Positions 48,260 to 61,101 of a DNA stretch of 64,000 nt are shown here, in pieces. The notes under the pieces are model-generated. The model made no database searches, was not told the DNA's origin, and was given only the letters and a program-made list of their open reading frames with translations. Position numbers and translations under genes: made by a program. Location: positions 2,170,001 through 2,234,000 of the forward strand of contig OZ234494.1 in assembly GCA_965153455.1 (NCBI GenBank). Reading direction: 5' to 3'. The number at the start of each line of letters is the position of its first letter. The stretch's first letter is position 1. The stretch comes from Sphagnum compactum. Its lineage: Eukaryota > Bryophyta > Sphagnopsida > Sphagnales.

Positions 48260-48630
48260 ATTGCCAAACCTTTAAGACTTTGAAATAGCGATGATGACCA
48301 TGCAACTCTACAAGAAAGATATTAATTGGTATCTTGATTTTAAACCATCTGCTCATGTCAAAAGTGAGATTGGAAAGTTCATAGATGTCAAGATTTGAGT
48401 TCACATGGTAGAGGCATCTTCAAATGTCAAATTTGTTGTTGGCCATATTCACAAGGTGCATGGCAAGGACAAGATTGCTGTTACACAACATGGTGAATAA
48501 AGATTGTTAACAATGTTCTTTATGTGTTCAGTGTGAGAAAAAATCTTCTATTCATAGGGGCTTTTACAAATATGGGATATGTTGTGATTTTTGAAAAATA
48601 CAAATGTTGGATTTTCACACCACCACACCA
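48260..48630 (+). pseudogene. Decayed Ty1/copia protease-region fragment
   Basis: The plus strand reads NWYLDF followed by SAHVKSEIGKFIDVKI, then SNVKFVVGHIHKVHGKDKIA and, after a stop and a one-base shift, NNVLYVFSVRKNLL and GYVVIFEKYKCWIF. This is the copia retropepsin and downstream region; the catalytic D-S/T-G is changed to DFK. Two in-frame stops (after VKI and HGE) and a frameshift show it is long dead. No LTR was found nearby. Confidence 0.8.
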
Positions 48631-49844
48631 CATATAATGCTAGTTATTAGGCATAGGGATGACAATCTGTAAGCTCATGTGAATCCTTTGAAATTGAGGA
48701 AGATAGCATAGCTGAACAATCAAGAGCTTGGGTTTGAATATCAACCTTGAGATCTTGAATAGTACCTTAGCCCTTGAACTAAGGGAAAAAACATCAAACA
48801 AAAATCTTTCTCCTCCTATCAAGCAAAATTTCTTGATTTGATTGAAGGAAAATGTTTGAAGAGCAACACCTTTTCTCTTCAAAAGACTATTTTGGTGGAG
48901 AATGGTATTTGGTATGATTTTGTCAACCATTTGTTGCCTGGTGGGTAGTGGAGACAAAGATCCTTTGTGATTGCTTGACTTTCGCATCTGAGCACCATCT
49001 GCAGAGTCTTCTTTCCTCACTTGGAGACTCAAAGAGCAACTGGCACTCCACATGGAAGATATGTGCCCATAAGGTGCAGGGCAGGATTTGGAGACATACC
49101 CAATTCAGAGAAGCAAATCTTCTTTACCATATATCAAAATTGGAACCTCATTCCAAGAGGCCCATGATCTCATCAGCAAGCAAGTCATCCTCTGTCCGGA
49201 CTTGTTGTGTGGGTCTGACTTCTCCTCCTACAAACCAAATACCCCAATATCAAATCCAACCTCGTCCTCAGTGTAGGAGCTTGTTATCCCAAATGCTAAG
49301 AACTTGAACAACAACGATTACAATACACAAGCTCAACCACTTTGCATTAAGACAATCAGTTTCCAAAGGCTCCTAGGAACACTCAAACCAAGGACACTTG
49401 ATTTTAAAGCTCAACAGTAACATCATCAGGAAGGACATCCAAGATCACAAGGCCTTTCAGTCACATTTGTGAAGAACTTCAACATCTGATGATAGCACTG
49501 ACGGTACTGCCACAACCTTCTAAAACAGACAAGGTGATACTCACACTCCTTTTTTTCCTGCTTACTAAATCCACAACTGCCAGCTTTTCAGCATACACAA
49601 TTCACAACAGGTTTGGAAGTCTTATAAAAAAGCTCTGGTATTGAGAACAAAATTTGTAGGATAGGATTGAGCCACCGAGAGCGAGAGAGAGAGAGCTTAC
49701 TGACCTCGCTTTTGTCTTTGTCGTTTTTGTGGAACTAGCTCCTGGCAAAAACATCAACAAAAAGGTGCAGATGGGCATCACTCCTTAAACCAAGGACAAA
49801 AATCCAATACTACCATGATAAGATACAAGAAGACAAAAATTTGG
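48631..49844. other. Region downstream of the SNAP43 gene
   Basis: No gene recognised. It may hold the 3' UTR of the SNAP43-like gene or an extra 3' exon, because the C terminus of that protein is the least certain part. A minus open stretch of 137 codons (48640-49053) has no known motif. A (GA)n tract lies at 49680-49698. Confidence 0.35.
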
Positions 49845-52382
49845 TTATTGAATCCAAGCTGTGAAACACAGGAGGACGTCCTCAATTGTGCCTCCATCTG
49901 CATCCTGATTTGTGTCCCCACCCAAAACAATCAGATTGATGATTCTGCAGTGGAGAAGGCCACAAAGTTGGTGTACCTCCTCATGGGAGTCAAGGGGCAA
50001 AGGGCAGAAGGGCTTTCGTTGACGCTCCCAATCCGAAACCATTTCCTTGAGTTCTTCTCCCAGTGTAGTGTTGCTATCTTGAAAGCTTGGCATGTCCACT
50101 ACTCTGTCATAAGTCCCAAGGCCTAGTAGCATCATGCACAAGGAGGGAGATTAGCTACTCATGCACAGATATCCCACATAGCTACACATGAAACAAGAAA
50201 GATTTCCAAGAGGTGGTGTTTTGGAAGCACCTGTGAGCACATGGTTTTTGGCTGCTTCATATTCCTGATCGATGTGCTTGAAATCATCCAGTGACAAATC
50301 CTGGGTCTACAACCACTCAAAAAAACATTTCAAGTAGTTTGGAAGGCATTGACACAAGATTATTGAAGTCCAAATATGTGGTTTGGCAATTGGGTTTGGG
50401 GTAACCCTAAACCCTAAACCCTGGACCATCAAAAACCCGATTGAGCCTCGTGGGTAATCACCTGCAAGAATGCTTATTGCAAAACCTTACTATTCAAAAG
50501 AGCTTTCATGCAATGGTTCCTGCTAGTCCTCCAACAATGCACAACATTGCTCTCTCCAACATATGGGCAACAGGAAAACATAGATCACTACTCACCAGGT
50601 CTGTGTACAAATGCTCTTGAATGGGCAGATTTGACAGCAATCTGCACAGAACCGAGACAAAAGAAACTCTACCCATATGAGGACATACACTTGGCAAGTC
50701 AAACTTTCTGTATTTCAGATTTCAATTCTCCCATTTAGCACAGCCTCAGATGCTGATCAACCACATCTAGATATTGAGATCAAAGCTAAGATGCAGACTT
50801 GAATGGCAGGTAGGATCAAATTAGAGAAGGTTTTGAGAAGCAAGCAAGGTCAAAAAAATTACCTGTTGCGGGCATGATGGAGGCGAGATGCAGCTTGAGC
50901 AGCAAGCTTATTACAGGAGTCAGCAATACTTCTCTGGTTGATGGCCACACAACCATACAGAAACACCTTTCTTTGAAGCATAAACTTGATCACCTTCAGT
51001 GCAACAACACAATCATGCTGCTTCAATTCCTTCACCAGAATACAAAGCTGCTCCAATTCCTCTGCATACACAAATCCAAACAGCAGCAGCCTGAGCCTTA
51101 AAATCTCACCTCCAGCAGGTGTCAGTTGGTTGTCCAGACCAAAAAGAGGAGGATATGTAACAGAGTAACTTATGATGAAGACTCCCTTTGAAGGAATTCC
51201 TTCACAAAGTGTAGATGAAGAAGAATTGACAAAGACTACAAACCCAAAAAAAGTCAGTGGAAAGTTTTGAGTTTTGTGTGCACCTTACCTAGTGACAGAT
51301 AAATCTTGAAGCGCTTCTCAGTCAATTGAGTCTCATACAACATGTAGAGCACATACAAGCCACCGATCTTCCATGCAATTGCTCTATCTCCAACTATAAA
51401 ACCTGTCATCCCAAAAAAAAAAAAAAACCAAACCCAAAGAAAAGCATGATGATCACAAAGGCACCAACACACCTGATCGTACATACATACATACACACTC
51501 TCGCTGACATTGTTTTCCTATTTCCTTCTCTCTCCTCCCTTGCTCCTCACAAAGCAAACACACAGCTTTCTTCCCAAATCTGTCAAACCAGAATAAAAAT
51601 GGGTGTTTTGCAGATCATCTGTGCAGATTTTATGAGCTCTTGCTCTTTGCAAAAAGTGTTTTTATCAGGGTTTTTGTTTGGAAACGATAAGCTCTGGATG
51701 TTGGTGACCTGTCCAATAAAAAAAGAAAAGAAAACCCACCACTTTTGTTGAACAGGAATTTTGCTTTACTTACCAAGTGCAGAAGAGTAGAGTGCCTGCA
51801 TGAAGAAGTCTTGTGTAACATCCTTGGGACAAGCTTCATGGATAAATGAAAATCTGCGACCTTGCCATAGCTCTTTCATATGCGACAATTCTCTTCCTTC
51901 CACCTTCTCCCCCACACAATTCACAACACCCACACACATACACACAAAAAATGGTCTCATTTCTCTCCATCTTCAGATCCCCAATTCCCCAATCCTTTGT
52001 CACTCTGCTTGCAAAACCCTTAAAAACACAACATTGCAACAAAACCACAAATCCAGAAGAAATCCCAGAATAGATGTTGATAACAACCAGGGAATTGTTT
52101 TTTGTTCATCACAAACCTAGAAGCAAAAAAATCCGTGGACCGACACCAGAAAGGAATTGTTGATGATCACAATAATTGGAAAGCAAGCAAGCAAAGAAAG
52201 GAATTTGTTTGTTGTTGATGACAGTTGCATGCAGAAGTGCAAGAATTGTGCAAAGAGGAAATGGGGATTTGAAGTTTTTTTGTTTTTTTAGGGTGGAATG
52301 GTGAAAGAACAACAACCAAACGCACTTGAGCAAATGCATGAACAAGCTCTTGAATGTCCTGAGCAGCTCCTGTCATGTCCAT
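49845..52382 (-). CDS. SNAP43/SNAPC1-like subunit of the snRNA-activating complex
   Basis: Seven exons fit in phase: 52326-52382, 51774-51906, 51289-51402, 50863-51061, 50596-50641, 50231-50300 and 49845-50122, giving 298 residues, close to plant SNAP43 proteins. Motifs in order: MDMTGAAQDIQELVHAFAQ; SHMKELWQGRRFSFIHEACP with FFMQALYSSALG; KIGGLYVLYMLYETQ and FKIYLSLEELEQL; MLQRKVFLYGCVAINQRSI; LPIQEHLYTDLDLSLDDFKH; GEELKEMVSDWERQRKPF. SNAPc binds the upstream element of snRNA genes and recruits RNA polymerase II or III in the nucleus. Exon 2 has a weak acceptor (gggggag|aag), chosen for frame and length. The last exon could instead splice at 49977 (gag|gtacacc); the C terminus is uncertain. 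Head to head with the TBCE gene. Confidence 0.84.
50391..50425. repeat. Telomere-like motif in SNAP43 intron
   Basis: The sequence taaccctaaaccctaaaccctgg follows tgggtttgggg: two and a half units of the plant telomere repeat CCCTAAA in the intron before exon 5 in the minus sense (between 50300 and 50596). A similar phrase (ccctaaaccctggga) occurs in a TBCE intron at 57488-57502. Confidence 0.8.
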
Positions 52383-53128
52383 CTTCTTGCCTTCTCCTCT
52401 GACCTTTTTCCTCAAACCCTAAAATCTGAAACTGTGTGCACCTGCTACTGCTTCCCACCAAATAATAAGTACCCACTCAATCTCTTTCTGTCTCACTGTG
52501 TGCATTTTCCAAGCTTTCAAGATGCCCTCTGTCTCTTCTGCAACAAACATGAGACAAAAACCCTTCCACAAAACCTAACGAAAACCCTAAAGAAAGAAAC
52601 AGAAGACAAAACCTTCCACAAACCCTAAAAAAACCAACCAAAATAAAACACCAACAGAAGCAAAGAAGGATAAAACGGTGCTCTACAAAAACTGTTGTTT
52701 CTTCACAAAATCATTCTTCCCACAGCGTCTTTGCAAAATCTGGGAGATGCAGAATCATTTCACAGACTAAAGAAGACTGGTCAAAGAAGAACAGGAAGCA
52801 GAATATGTATCAGACCTACCTACCCAAGGAAAAAAATTCTGATGTCTTCTGGTTCCTTCCTCAAGACCTACAAAAATCCAGAGAAGACAAGATTCAAATC
52901 CCAAGACAGGAAGAAGAAGAAGAAAGAAGGAAAGGATGCAAGAAAGAAACCGCTTCTTCTTCTTCTTCTCTTCTCTCATCGGATTCTTCTTCTTCTTGCC
53001 TCTTCTGGTAATGGGTATGGGTCAGATGATCATTACTCAGACTCTGAAGAAATCTGTGCCAAGAATCTGAAGAAAACAAAAAGAGAGAGCAAGAGGAGGA
53101 GCAAGAAGGAGAACAACCCATTGTGTGC
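52383..53128. promoter_or_regulatory. Bidirectional promoter region with three telo-boxes
   Basis: The 746 bases between the divergent start codons of the SNAP43-like and TBCE genes must contain both promoters and both 5' UTRs. Three copies of AAACCCTAA occur (52414-52422, 52582-52590, 52620-52628). This telo-box is known from promoters of plant genes for translation and proliferation and is bound by telomere-repeat-binding proteins. A (CTT)n/(AAG)n-rich stretch (52905-53000) probably belongs to the TBCE 5' UTR. No TATA box stands out, as is usual for housekeeping genes. Confidence 0.6.
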
Positions 53129-56100
53129 ATGGCAATGGAAGAGAGCAAGGGGAGTTGCTGCTGCTTCTGTGTGGGGCAGAGAGTGTTGTCTCTCACAAGC
53201 AACAGTAATGAAAGAGGAACTGTGAAGTATGTGGGAGCAGTGGAAGGATACGAGGGAGTGTGGGTGGGAGTGGAATGGGATAGTGGACAAGGTCGGCACA
53301 ATGGAAGAGTGAATGGGATTCAGTACTTCTGCACACAAGATCAGCTGCCCTCAGGCTCCCTTGTGCGACCCAACAAGCTGAGTGCTGGTGTTTCCTTGCT
53401 GGATGCTCTCTCTTCTCGCTACAAAGCAACTTTGTCACAATCTGAAGAAGGTAAGGAACAAACCCTCCTCCTCTTGTTCTTGTTCTTCTTCAGTTAGCTT
53501 CTTTTGTTTATTGATACTGGAAGAGATCAAGTAGAAGACATCTCTGTCTGCACACAAAGAGAAGCTGCACATGCAGAAGACATCTCCGTCTGCATACAAA
53601 GAGAAAATGCACATGCAGAAGACATCTATCTCTGTCTGCAAACAAAGAGAAAATTCACATGCAGACGACATTTCTGTCTGCACCCAAAGAGAAATGCACG
53701 TGTAGACGACCTCGTTGTCTGCACAGAAAGAGAAAATGCACATGCAGAAGACATCAAACAGAAGAGATTTCTCTCTCCACTCTGTCTCTGCAAATACATT
53801 TTTTTTTTTGTGTGAAATGCACATCTTCTTCTACTTCCAAAAGAAGAAAGAAGAACAAAAACAACAACAACAACAACAACAAGCATCATCATACATCTTG
53901 TGGGTGCCGGATGTGTTGGTGGGGTATGTCAGATGACATGTATGTTACAACACAGAGGCGGATGCGAGTGACAGTTGAACTCGTTGGCAAGAACCAGGTG
54001 GCAGAGCATCAAGCACATCTGGAGATGCTCACAGTTGCCACTCTTGCATATACTGGTGTATGTTCTGCAGGAGCACAAGGCGAGATCCGATCGTCTGCTC
54101 CAAGTAAAAAGAAAAACCCCATATCTCTCTCTCACCCTTCTTCTTCCTCTCATATCTCTCTCACCCCTCCTTCCTCCTCCTCTCTTTTTTATTGTTGTTG
54201 TGCAAATGAAAGATCTGATCTTTTCTCTTTGACAAAAACAAAATTGGTTTTGGGAATTTTTGTTATGATGGTATCTATGGTTTGTTGCTTGCACAAAATG
54301 CACAAAATGCTCATATATTTCCTCTTTCTTTCTGTTGAAAATTTTCTTGGAGCAATTGGGTAATACCCAAATTGTAATCTTCTACATCTAAAATGGGGTT
54401 TCTATAACTAAAATGCACAAAATGCTCATATGTTTCCTCTTTCTTTCTTTTGTTTCTTGGAGTGATTCAGTAGTACCCAAATCGTTGTAATCTTCTACAG
54501 CAAACTTAGGGTTTCTATAACTGTGAATATTATTTTGCTGCTGCTTCTACAGACATTACTGATCTGGATCTTACGGGGAATCTCATCTCGGACTGGCAGG
54601 TAAAGAGAGACAACAATTCTCACAGGAACCCACCCATCCAAGAAAGAAAGAATTCCCCAAGGACTTTGGCTGTAAACAAATGAGATATGCAAATAGAGAA
54701 AAAAACTGATACATATGTGTTTTGATCACAAGAGTGTTTGTTTGCACAAACTTCTATTGACTTATGACAGATGATGACAACAACAACTGTAGCTAGTGAA
54801 TGAAAGGATTGAACTGCAGTATATTTTTGGTGTTTGTGATTTTATTTTTTATGGCAGGAAGTTGGCCGCATTTGTGAAGAGCTACCAGCTCTAAAGCTTC
54901 TTGATCTCAGCAGCAGTCGCATTGCAATTACCACGAGAGATGGATTGCCAGTGCTCTCAAACTTGACAACACTTGTGCTCAACCACTGTGCCATGAGATG
55001 GAAACATGTATAGCACGCCCCCCCTCCATATACTAAAGTGGAAAAGTCTCAAAGATTCTCCTCGTATCTGTTGGTTTTGGGAATCTTTTGATGCTTCTTA
55101 CTGATTGTGTTTTGCTGTGAGTGCGAGTTCAATGTCTTGATTTTTTTTGCCCTTGCAGCATTAAGCTTGGTTAATTCAATGCTGAATTCTATTTGTGCAG
55201 GTAGAAGCACTTAATGGGTGTCTTCCAAAAATTGAGGAGCTATCCCTCTGTGGAAATAAGTTGCAGAGTATTGAGGTACTTGTTGGCTGCCATCATGTCA
55301 ACTGCTTATTGTTCTTCCTGGAACAATGGTAGACATTTGCTGGATATGCAGTTCTTGTTTTCTTTCGATTGAGCATCTTTTCATTTGAGTGCTGCAATTT
55401 GTCTTTTTGTCTTCATGTTCGATGTGGGAGGGTGGGGTAAGGCAGGCGGACTCCACCTGCACAGAAACAACAACCACCAGTCAGCCTTTTGTTGGAGGAT
55501 TCGAGTCACTGCGCCTTTTGAACCTGGAAGACAACTTGTTTGGCAACTGGAATGAGATTGTAAAGCTATCTCGATTGCAGAGGTTGCATTTCATCCCTTC
55601 AAAATGCATGTGGTTTGGTCTTTGTGCACTCAAAAGAATCTGATAGTTTTCTTTCTCACCTAATTAGACTTTAACCCAATAAGACTTGTGCCTTCCAAAT
55701 ACTCCTCCTTGCTGGAGTTTTGGTCATTCAAATAGAGTTCCAGTGCAAAGTTCCAGCTCTACGTAATTTTTTCAGGGCTACCCATATGTGGAGAAATCAG
55801 GTTTGTTTTAAGAGCAGCTCCACCAGTGCTCAGTACGTGGCGCTGCAAAAGAAAATTGGATGAAGAAAAGTCAAAACATGCCCAGTTTGGCTCAGCAAAA
55901 TGGTTTTGGCCCAGCATTTTTGCACAGGATGTAGAGGCTCCCAAAAGGCACATCAAAGCCTAACACCTGCTGTTGATTGGCTAGATAGTTTGATTGGTCC
56001 AGATGGGTTGCTATTAGTAGTCTCCCACTTATTTGCAATCCCAGTTTTAGTTTTATGGGCAGGGTTGGAAAAAAGTAAATAACCAGACTTGGATGTGAAA

Positions 56101-58861
56101 AGTACTTGTGTATGGTCACATACTGAGCACCATTGGAGATGCTTGAAGAGATTCATAATGGGTGGAATATGGATTCTGAAATTTGCAGTGTCACCAAACA
56201 TGAACATGAATTCGTGAGAGTGAGAGTTTGTGCTGTTTTTTGTTTGGGGGTGCAGCTTGCAGCAACTATATCTGAGTGGCAACTGCCTTCAACAGCTCTG
56301 GTATCCAGACTCTTCTAGCTCTACTGCTGATCGTCATCACAAGGATACAGAATTCAAGCCTTTTGCAGCATTACGATGCCTTCTTCTAGGTGCAGCCCCA
56401 GAACATGATCAATCATTCTAGACTTAATATTTGTTTCTTGCACTGACAATTGGCACATCAAATTTGATGCCAACAGTCCATATGAACGGTCATGTTTGTT
56501 GCCATATTAAGGTTTCATGATGGCATGATGGCAGCTGGGAACAAAATCTCGGAGTGGTCTTCTGTGGATGCACTTGATCAATTTCCTGCTCTTGAGGTGC
56601 TGTAAAATATACCCTTCTTCTTCATGCCCGTAAACAGCAGTTTGACAGCACTGGGCTCGTCACAGTGTCAAGTCTTGGAGGGAAGCTTGCTGCCTGTCTG
56701 TCTTTCCTCACTTGGGATTTCTTTTGTCTGGAGAATGAATCTCTCCTTTTTTTCTGTGCAGGAAGTCCGGCTTTCTCAGAATCCACTAACAGATTCTGGA
56801 AATGGTGTTGCACCCCGCTACATGCTGATTGCACACTTGGGGAAAGTCACCAGCCTCAATGGCAGCCAAGTAAGTAAACAAGTGTTTTGCATGTTCAACC
56901 TCTGCTTGTTCTGATTTCTATGTGGAGGAGCCCTATGGGTCTCATAGCTGTAAACAAGATTAGTGTAAGAATTGGGCAGAAGTATCAGCCTCCTTGGTGT
57001 TTGGATGCAAACCTCTATAGCCATGAGAGTAGCATCATGCATTTTCTCACATGCTTTTTCTGTTCAGCTTATGTGAGTGGGGATCTTGTGCAGGTCAAAC
57101 CAAGAGAGAGAAGAGATGCAGAAATCAGGTCTATCCGTTAACCCATTTATCTTTCTTTTGCTTTTCCATCTTGATGCAGTCAGGAATCTTTCGCGTGTGG
57201 GTTTGTCTTGAATATTTTGCTCCTCCAGTCATTCAGGATTTCTCCATCAAATGCAGTCACAGATTTTTGTCTTTATGAAAATGATTTTTTTATATGATAA
57301 TGCACAGATATGTGCGCCATGTACTGAGCACCATGCAGAGAAAAGACATGGAAGAGATCATGAAATCTCACCCCAGGTGCTTTTCTCTTCTTGAACTTGC
57401 CATTTTTATTGGAAAGAAGGGTACCCATCATTTGCTTCAGGTGGGACTGTTGCATATGCAGGTTTAGGGTTCAGGGTTTACCCTAAGCCCTAAACCCTGG
57501 GACCATGAAAATGTCACCTGGCAAGTTCCAAAGAGCATGCAGCTTGCTTTGAAAACAGACTTGACAAAAAGGCTATCAAAAACTGGCCTCTGTTGTAAGG
57601 GATGGATCTCATTTCAGTAGAAATTGTGTGGGACACAGGTTTGAACATCTCCGACTGTTGCATGATGTGCCTATGGACTTGGGCGGTGGATCAACTGGAA
57701 AAACTTCCACAATGGCCTCTTCCTTGATTTGTACACACCCTCCCAAAATACCAACAGACTTAGAATCAGTGCCATTGTTCACATGTAGAAAAGTAAGAGA
57801 GATGTTCTGATCAGTGAATCAAAGAGCTGTAAAGTTTCTCCATTTCCCATGTTTGAATCCAAGGATTTGTCCAATGCTTGAGTTTTTTCCCAGCAAAAAA
57901 CATGTGAATGCAATTGGGAGGATAAGAGCAATTTTGTGATGTTATGCACATTGGATTGCACTTGTGGGTTTATGTGTGGGTTGAAGCAGCTGTAAGCATT
58001 GTTTGCGTGGCTGCAACGATTGGAGAGAGAGCACCTATTACCAAGAAACTCCCAAGCTCTACCACTGTCAGTTTGCCACTTCACTTACAAAATGTTCTTT
58101 CTTCTTGGAAAGCTTATATTGGGGTTTTTCTATTTTGCAATTTATACATGTCCAAATTCAAGCATTGATTTCGGATGCTGTGGGTGTTTGTCAAATCTGA
58201 TTGGAGTTCAAGTCAGAGTCTTCTTTGTGTTATTTTAATGCAATTAAATTCATGTTCTACAGACACTTGGCAGTGACACACAATGGAGAAATCAACAGTC
58301 TGCTAGTAGTTTCCCATAACCAGAAAAATTATCAAGAGTAAAGGAATGGGTGTTCACCCTACTGCTTGGGAAAATATTTGGGGCATAAATGGTGTAAATT
58401 GGGCTTACAGATTGGCAGGTTGAAGGTTGTTTGTGAGGCCCTCTTCAAGCTGAGGGCAGCTCGACAGCAACTTTTCATCAAAGATCAGGTACCAAAAAAA
58501 AATTCCTGCAACAATAGATCCCATTCTAGTCATAGCAACAGCAAGGCTTTCTCCTTGTTTCATAAATTAATCTTGCAGTATTGAATAGCGTCAGTCTCTG
58601 TTCCCACTCTATTTGGTGCCTATTGCAGCATGTGACGCCTGATACCCAAGATGAAGCCCTAGTAATATAAGTTGGGTTAGCCAATGGTCATAATGCATTG
58701 CTTTTCATGCAATGAGGTAAAGATTGTTGGGTGTTGATATGTGAGTGATTTCTTTGTAGGATGCACCCCTACCCATTGCGTTGGTGGATGACATGGAGAG
58801 TTTGGCAGACCTTGGGTTTGTGGCAAATACAACAATAATTGTTGATGAGGTGCATGACTAG
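53129..58861 (+). CDS. TFCE: Tubulin-folding cofactor E (TBCE, PFIFFERLING homologue)
   Basis: Fifteen exons join in phase to 539 residues: 53129-53450, 53933-54103, 54553-54599, 54858-55007, 55201-55275, 55485-55582, 56256-56389, 56535-56596, 56762-56869, 57094-57128, 57308-57376, 57639-57730, 57990-58066, 58411-58488, 58760-58861. Residues about 14-85 are a CAP-Gly domain (GTVKYVGAVEGYEGVWVGVE, then GRHNGRVNGIQYF) that binds the tubulin C terminus. Residues 160-390 hold leucine-rich repeats (DLTGNLISDW, SLRLLNLEDN, NKISEWSSVDAL). The end is a ubiquitin-like domain (KKLPSSTTIGRLKVVC to NTTIIVDE). TBCE acts with cofactors C and D to assemble and release alpha/beta-tubulin in the cytosol. The gene is intact. 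Exon 6 start (gtcag|cct) is the least certain; exon 12 donor at 57730 was chosen over 57792 for phase and family fit. Confidence 0.93.
53533..53765 (+). repeat. 42-bp minisatellite in TBCE intron 1
   Basis: Five diverged copies and a part of gaagacatctctgtctgcac followed by acaaagagaa and tgcacatgca. The first copies are exactly 42 bp, so the stretch stays open in one frame as a 14-residue repeat (EDISVCTQREAAHA). It lies between exon 1 and exon 2 and has splice sites on both sides of the larger intron, so it is read as intronic. Confidence 0.88.
57462..57500. repeat. Telomere-like inverted repeat in TBCE intron
   Basis: The sequence tttagggttcagggttta is followed at once by ccctaagccctaaaccct, so two short runs of plant telomere repeat face each other and can form a hairpin. 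It lies in the intron between exons 11 and 12. Confidence 0.8.
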
Positions 58862-61101
58862 TAATCCCTCTCATTTGAAGGTTTCTCTACAATTCCCTGC
58901 ATATTCGGAAGTAAGAGATTCAGCATTGTTCATGAACTTCAATTGGGAATTTGATCATGTCTCACAACTTTATCACCAAAAATTTTGCGAATAATAAAAT
59001 TGTAGCAGCTTTCACCAGAACCCAATGAAATAACTAGATGTACCTTTGTCTTCTCTTTAGACCAAAAATCATTAACTTAAAAAACTAATGGTCACAGAAG
59101 GAGGACTCATCCTTATCCCCTTTTGTACCAATTATTTTATATCATGAAATTAACAATTTATTCATAAAAATAGCCCATGACGATTTAAGTCGATTCACAT
59201 TTAATCAAGTGACTATGTAGATATGTGACTGCCATAAAAACAAGCAAGAAACATAGTAACATGTATGGTTGATTGCAATTGATCTTACAAATTTGTAAGG
59301 GGAATAACCAATGAGTGAAATTAATTGTGTGATGAACATTGCATATGAACATATGTACCAAATATTGGTTATGTGAATTAGCAACACACATGTCATTTGT
59401 TAATGCTTTCCACATTTGTTCAATTTCACAATTTGATCATGAGTTTGATTTTCTAGAAAGTAAAGTTTAATCAATATGTAAATCGCTCAATTTTTTAATT
59501 AATTATCAAAGAAAGGAATTCAAATCTTCAATTAATTTTCCTATATTTTCCATAATAAACATGTAGATTAATAGCTTCTTCTTTTTTTACATTAGAGTTT
59601 TAGATGTTTAGAAATTTAACTTGTGTATTTTTTTCATCCTCACTTTTGGTCACACTAGGGTTCATGAATTGTAATTTCTTGTATTATATGGGTCATTTAT
59701 TATCCTTAAGAATTCCAATTAATTTTGAAACTTTTATACATTCATTTTATAACATGATTTTGAATCTAAATAAATGTTATTGAAAAGAGGAAACCAATTA
59801 AGATAAAGAATGATTATAGGTTACATAACTCATTTGAATTATCATGACAAATAAATGATTATTATTTTATATAATGTATTTCATAGTACTTTTAGTTTTT
59901 TTTGAAAAATTAATTTAGTGAAACTTTCAACATTTTTGGTTTAAATTAGTTTATCTTATCAATTTGTAATTGTTCACATAGATTTTTTGAAATTGATAGT
60001 AATTAGAGAATAATGGTATATGTTTTTTTGGTATGTCGTGGTTTTCCCATATGATGTTTGAAATTGTGTGCATTTGAGTCATTGAATTGTTTAATGAGTT
60101 AATTAAACTTAAGTTTATGCTCATATACAAATATGAATAAAGATATTTAATAAATTTAAGAACATTTTGAAGATAAGTTTGAATCATAACATGAATCATA
60201 ATGATATTTCATACAGTGTAAAAACACTTCATATTATTGTTGAAAAGATTAAATGAAATAAAGAAATATTTTTATTTACCATTTAACTTTTGCTTATGAA
60301 TTGTTATTTTAGTAATGACCTTTTAAGGTTAATTTTTCTTTATTATTTGATTAATGAACATAACATATGCATATGAAGATTGAATTATTGAATCCACCCA
60401 ATGCAAATGTTGATGATGTGAAATTTTCAATTATTCATTAATTTTTATTTGATAAGCTTACTGATTCATATGTGATTTGTTTTGTATTGGATAACTAAAT
60501 GCTAAATTATTTTCCACCATAGATATTTATGAAAATGAAATGATTTGCAACATATTTTTATTGAAATGAAATCAATGTGAATTTAATAAAGCTAATAATA
60601 CGTGAACAATATGGAAATTGATGTTTGTTTTTAAACTATATAATTTAATACTAAGGATGTTATTTAACAAATGTGTGAACATAAATGAATGTGTAGACCT
60701 TATTGTTTAATTAAATGAATAATGGATAAATGATCATGGTACATGAATGAAAAAAAAGGATGAATGGTGAGAGAAAGAAAAATGAGTAAACTTTAAACTT
60801 TTAAACTTACCCACCCTCCTTACTTACATACACAGACATTATAATCGAACGTGCATATACCTAACATGAGTTGCATTTAAATTCTCATTCTTGGCAAAAA
60901 TGAGCAAACCACTACATCCAAGGAAGAATGACGACTCATTTTCAACTTTTGAGCTACCATCTCAGCACTCTCGCCTATTCTTTTCTCCAAAGCAAGCAAC
61001 TCATGCACTCATGCAAAAAACCCAAAAAATTTGTAACAATACGTCAACGGGCCGTGATAAATGAAAATAGATTCCTCCCTAGCTATAATTATCAACTCGA
61101 A
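58862..61101. other. AT-rich intergenic DNA
   Basis: No gene, RNA or element recognised. From 59400 to 60800 the sequence is strongly A+T rich with scattered short direct phrases and no open frame of note. Confidence 0.5.

Noticed and set aside
52767-53338. Serine/leucine-rich ORFs upstream of TBCE
   Set aside because: They come from the (CTT)n/(TCC)n stretch of the 5' UTR and its complement; the CAP-Gly frame is the real gene.
57731-57792. Alternative longer TBCE exon 12 ending at 57792
   Set aside because: It leaves phase 0, which cannot be joined to exon 13; the donor at 57730 gives the right phase and the family sequence SSLISVSIVCVA.
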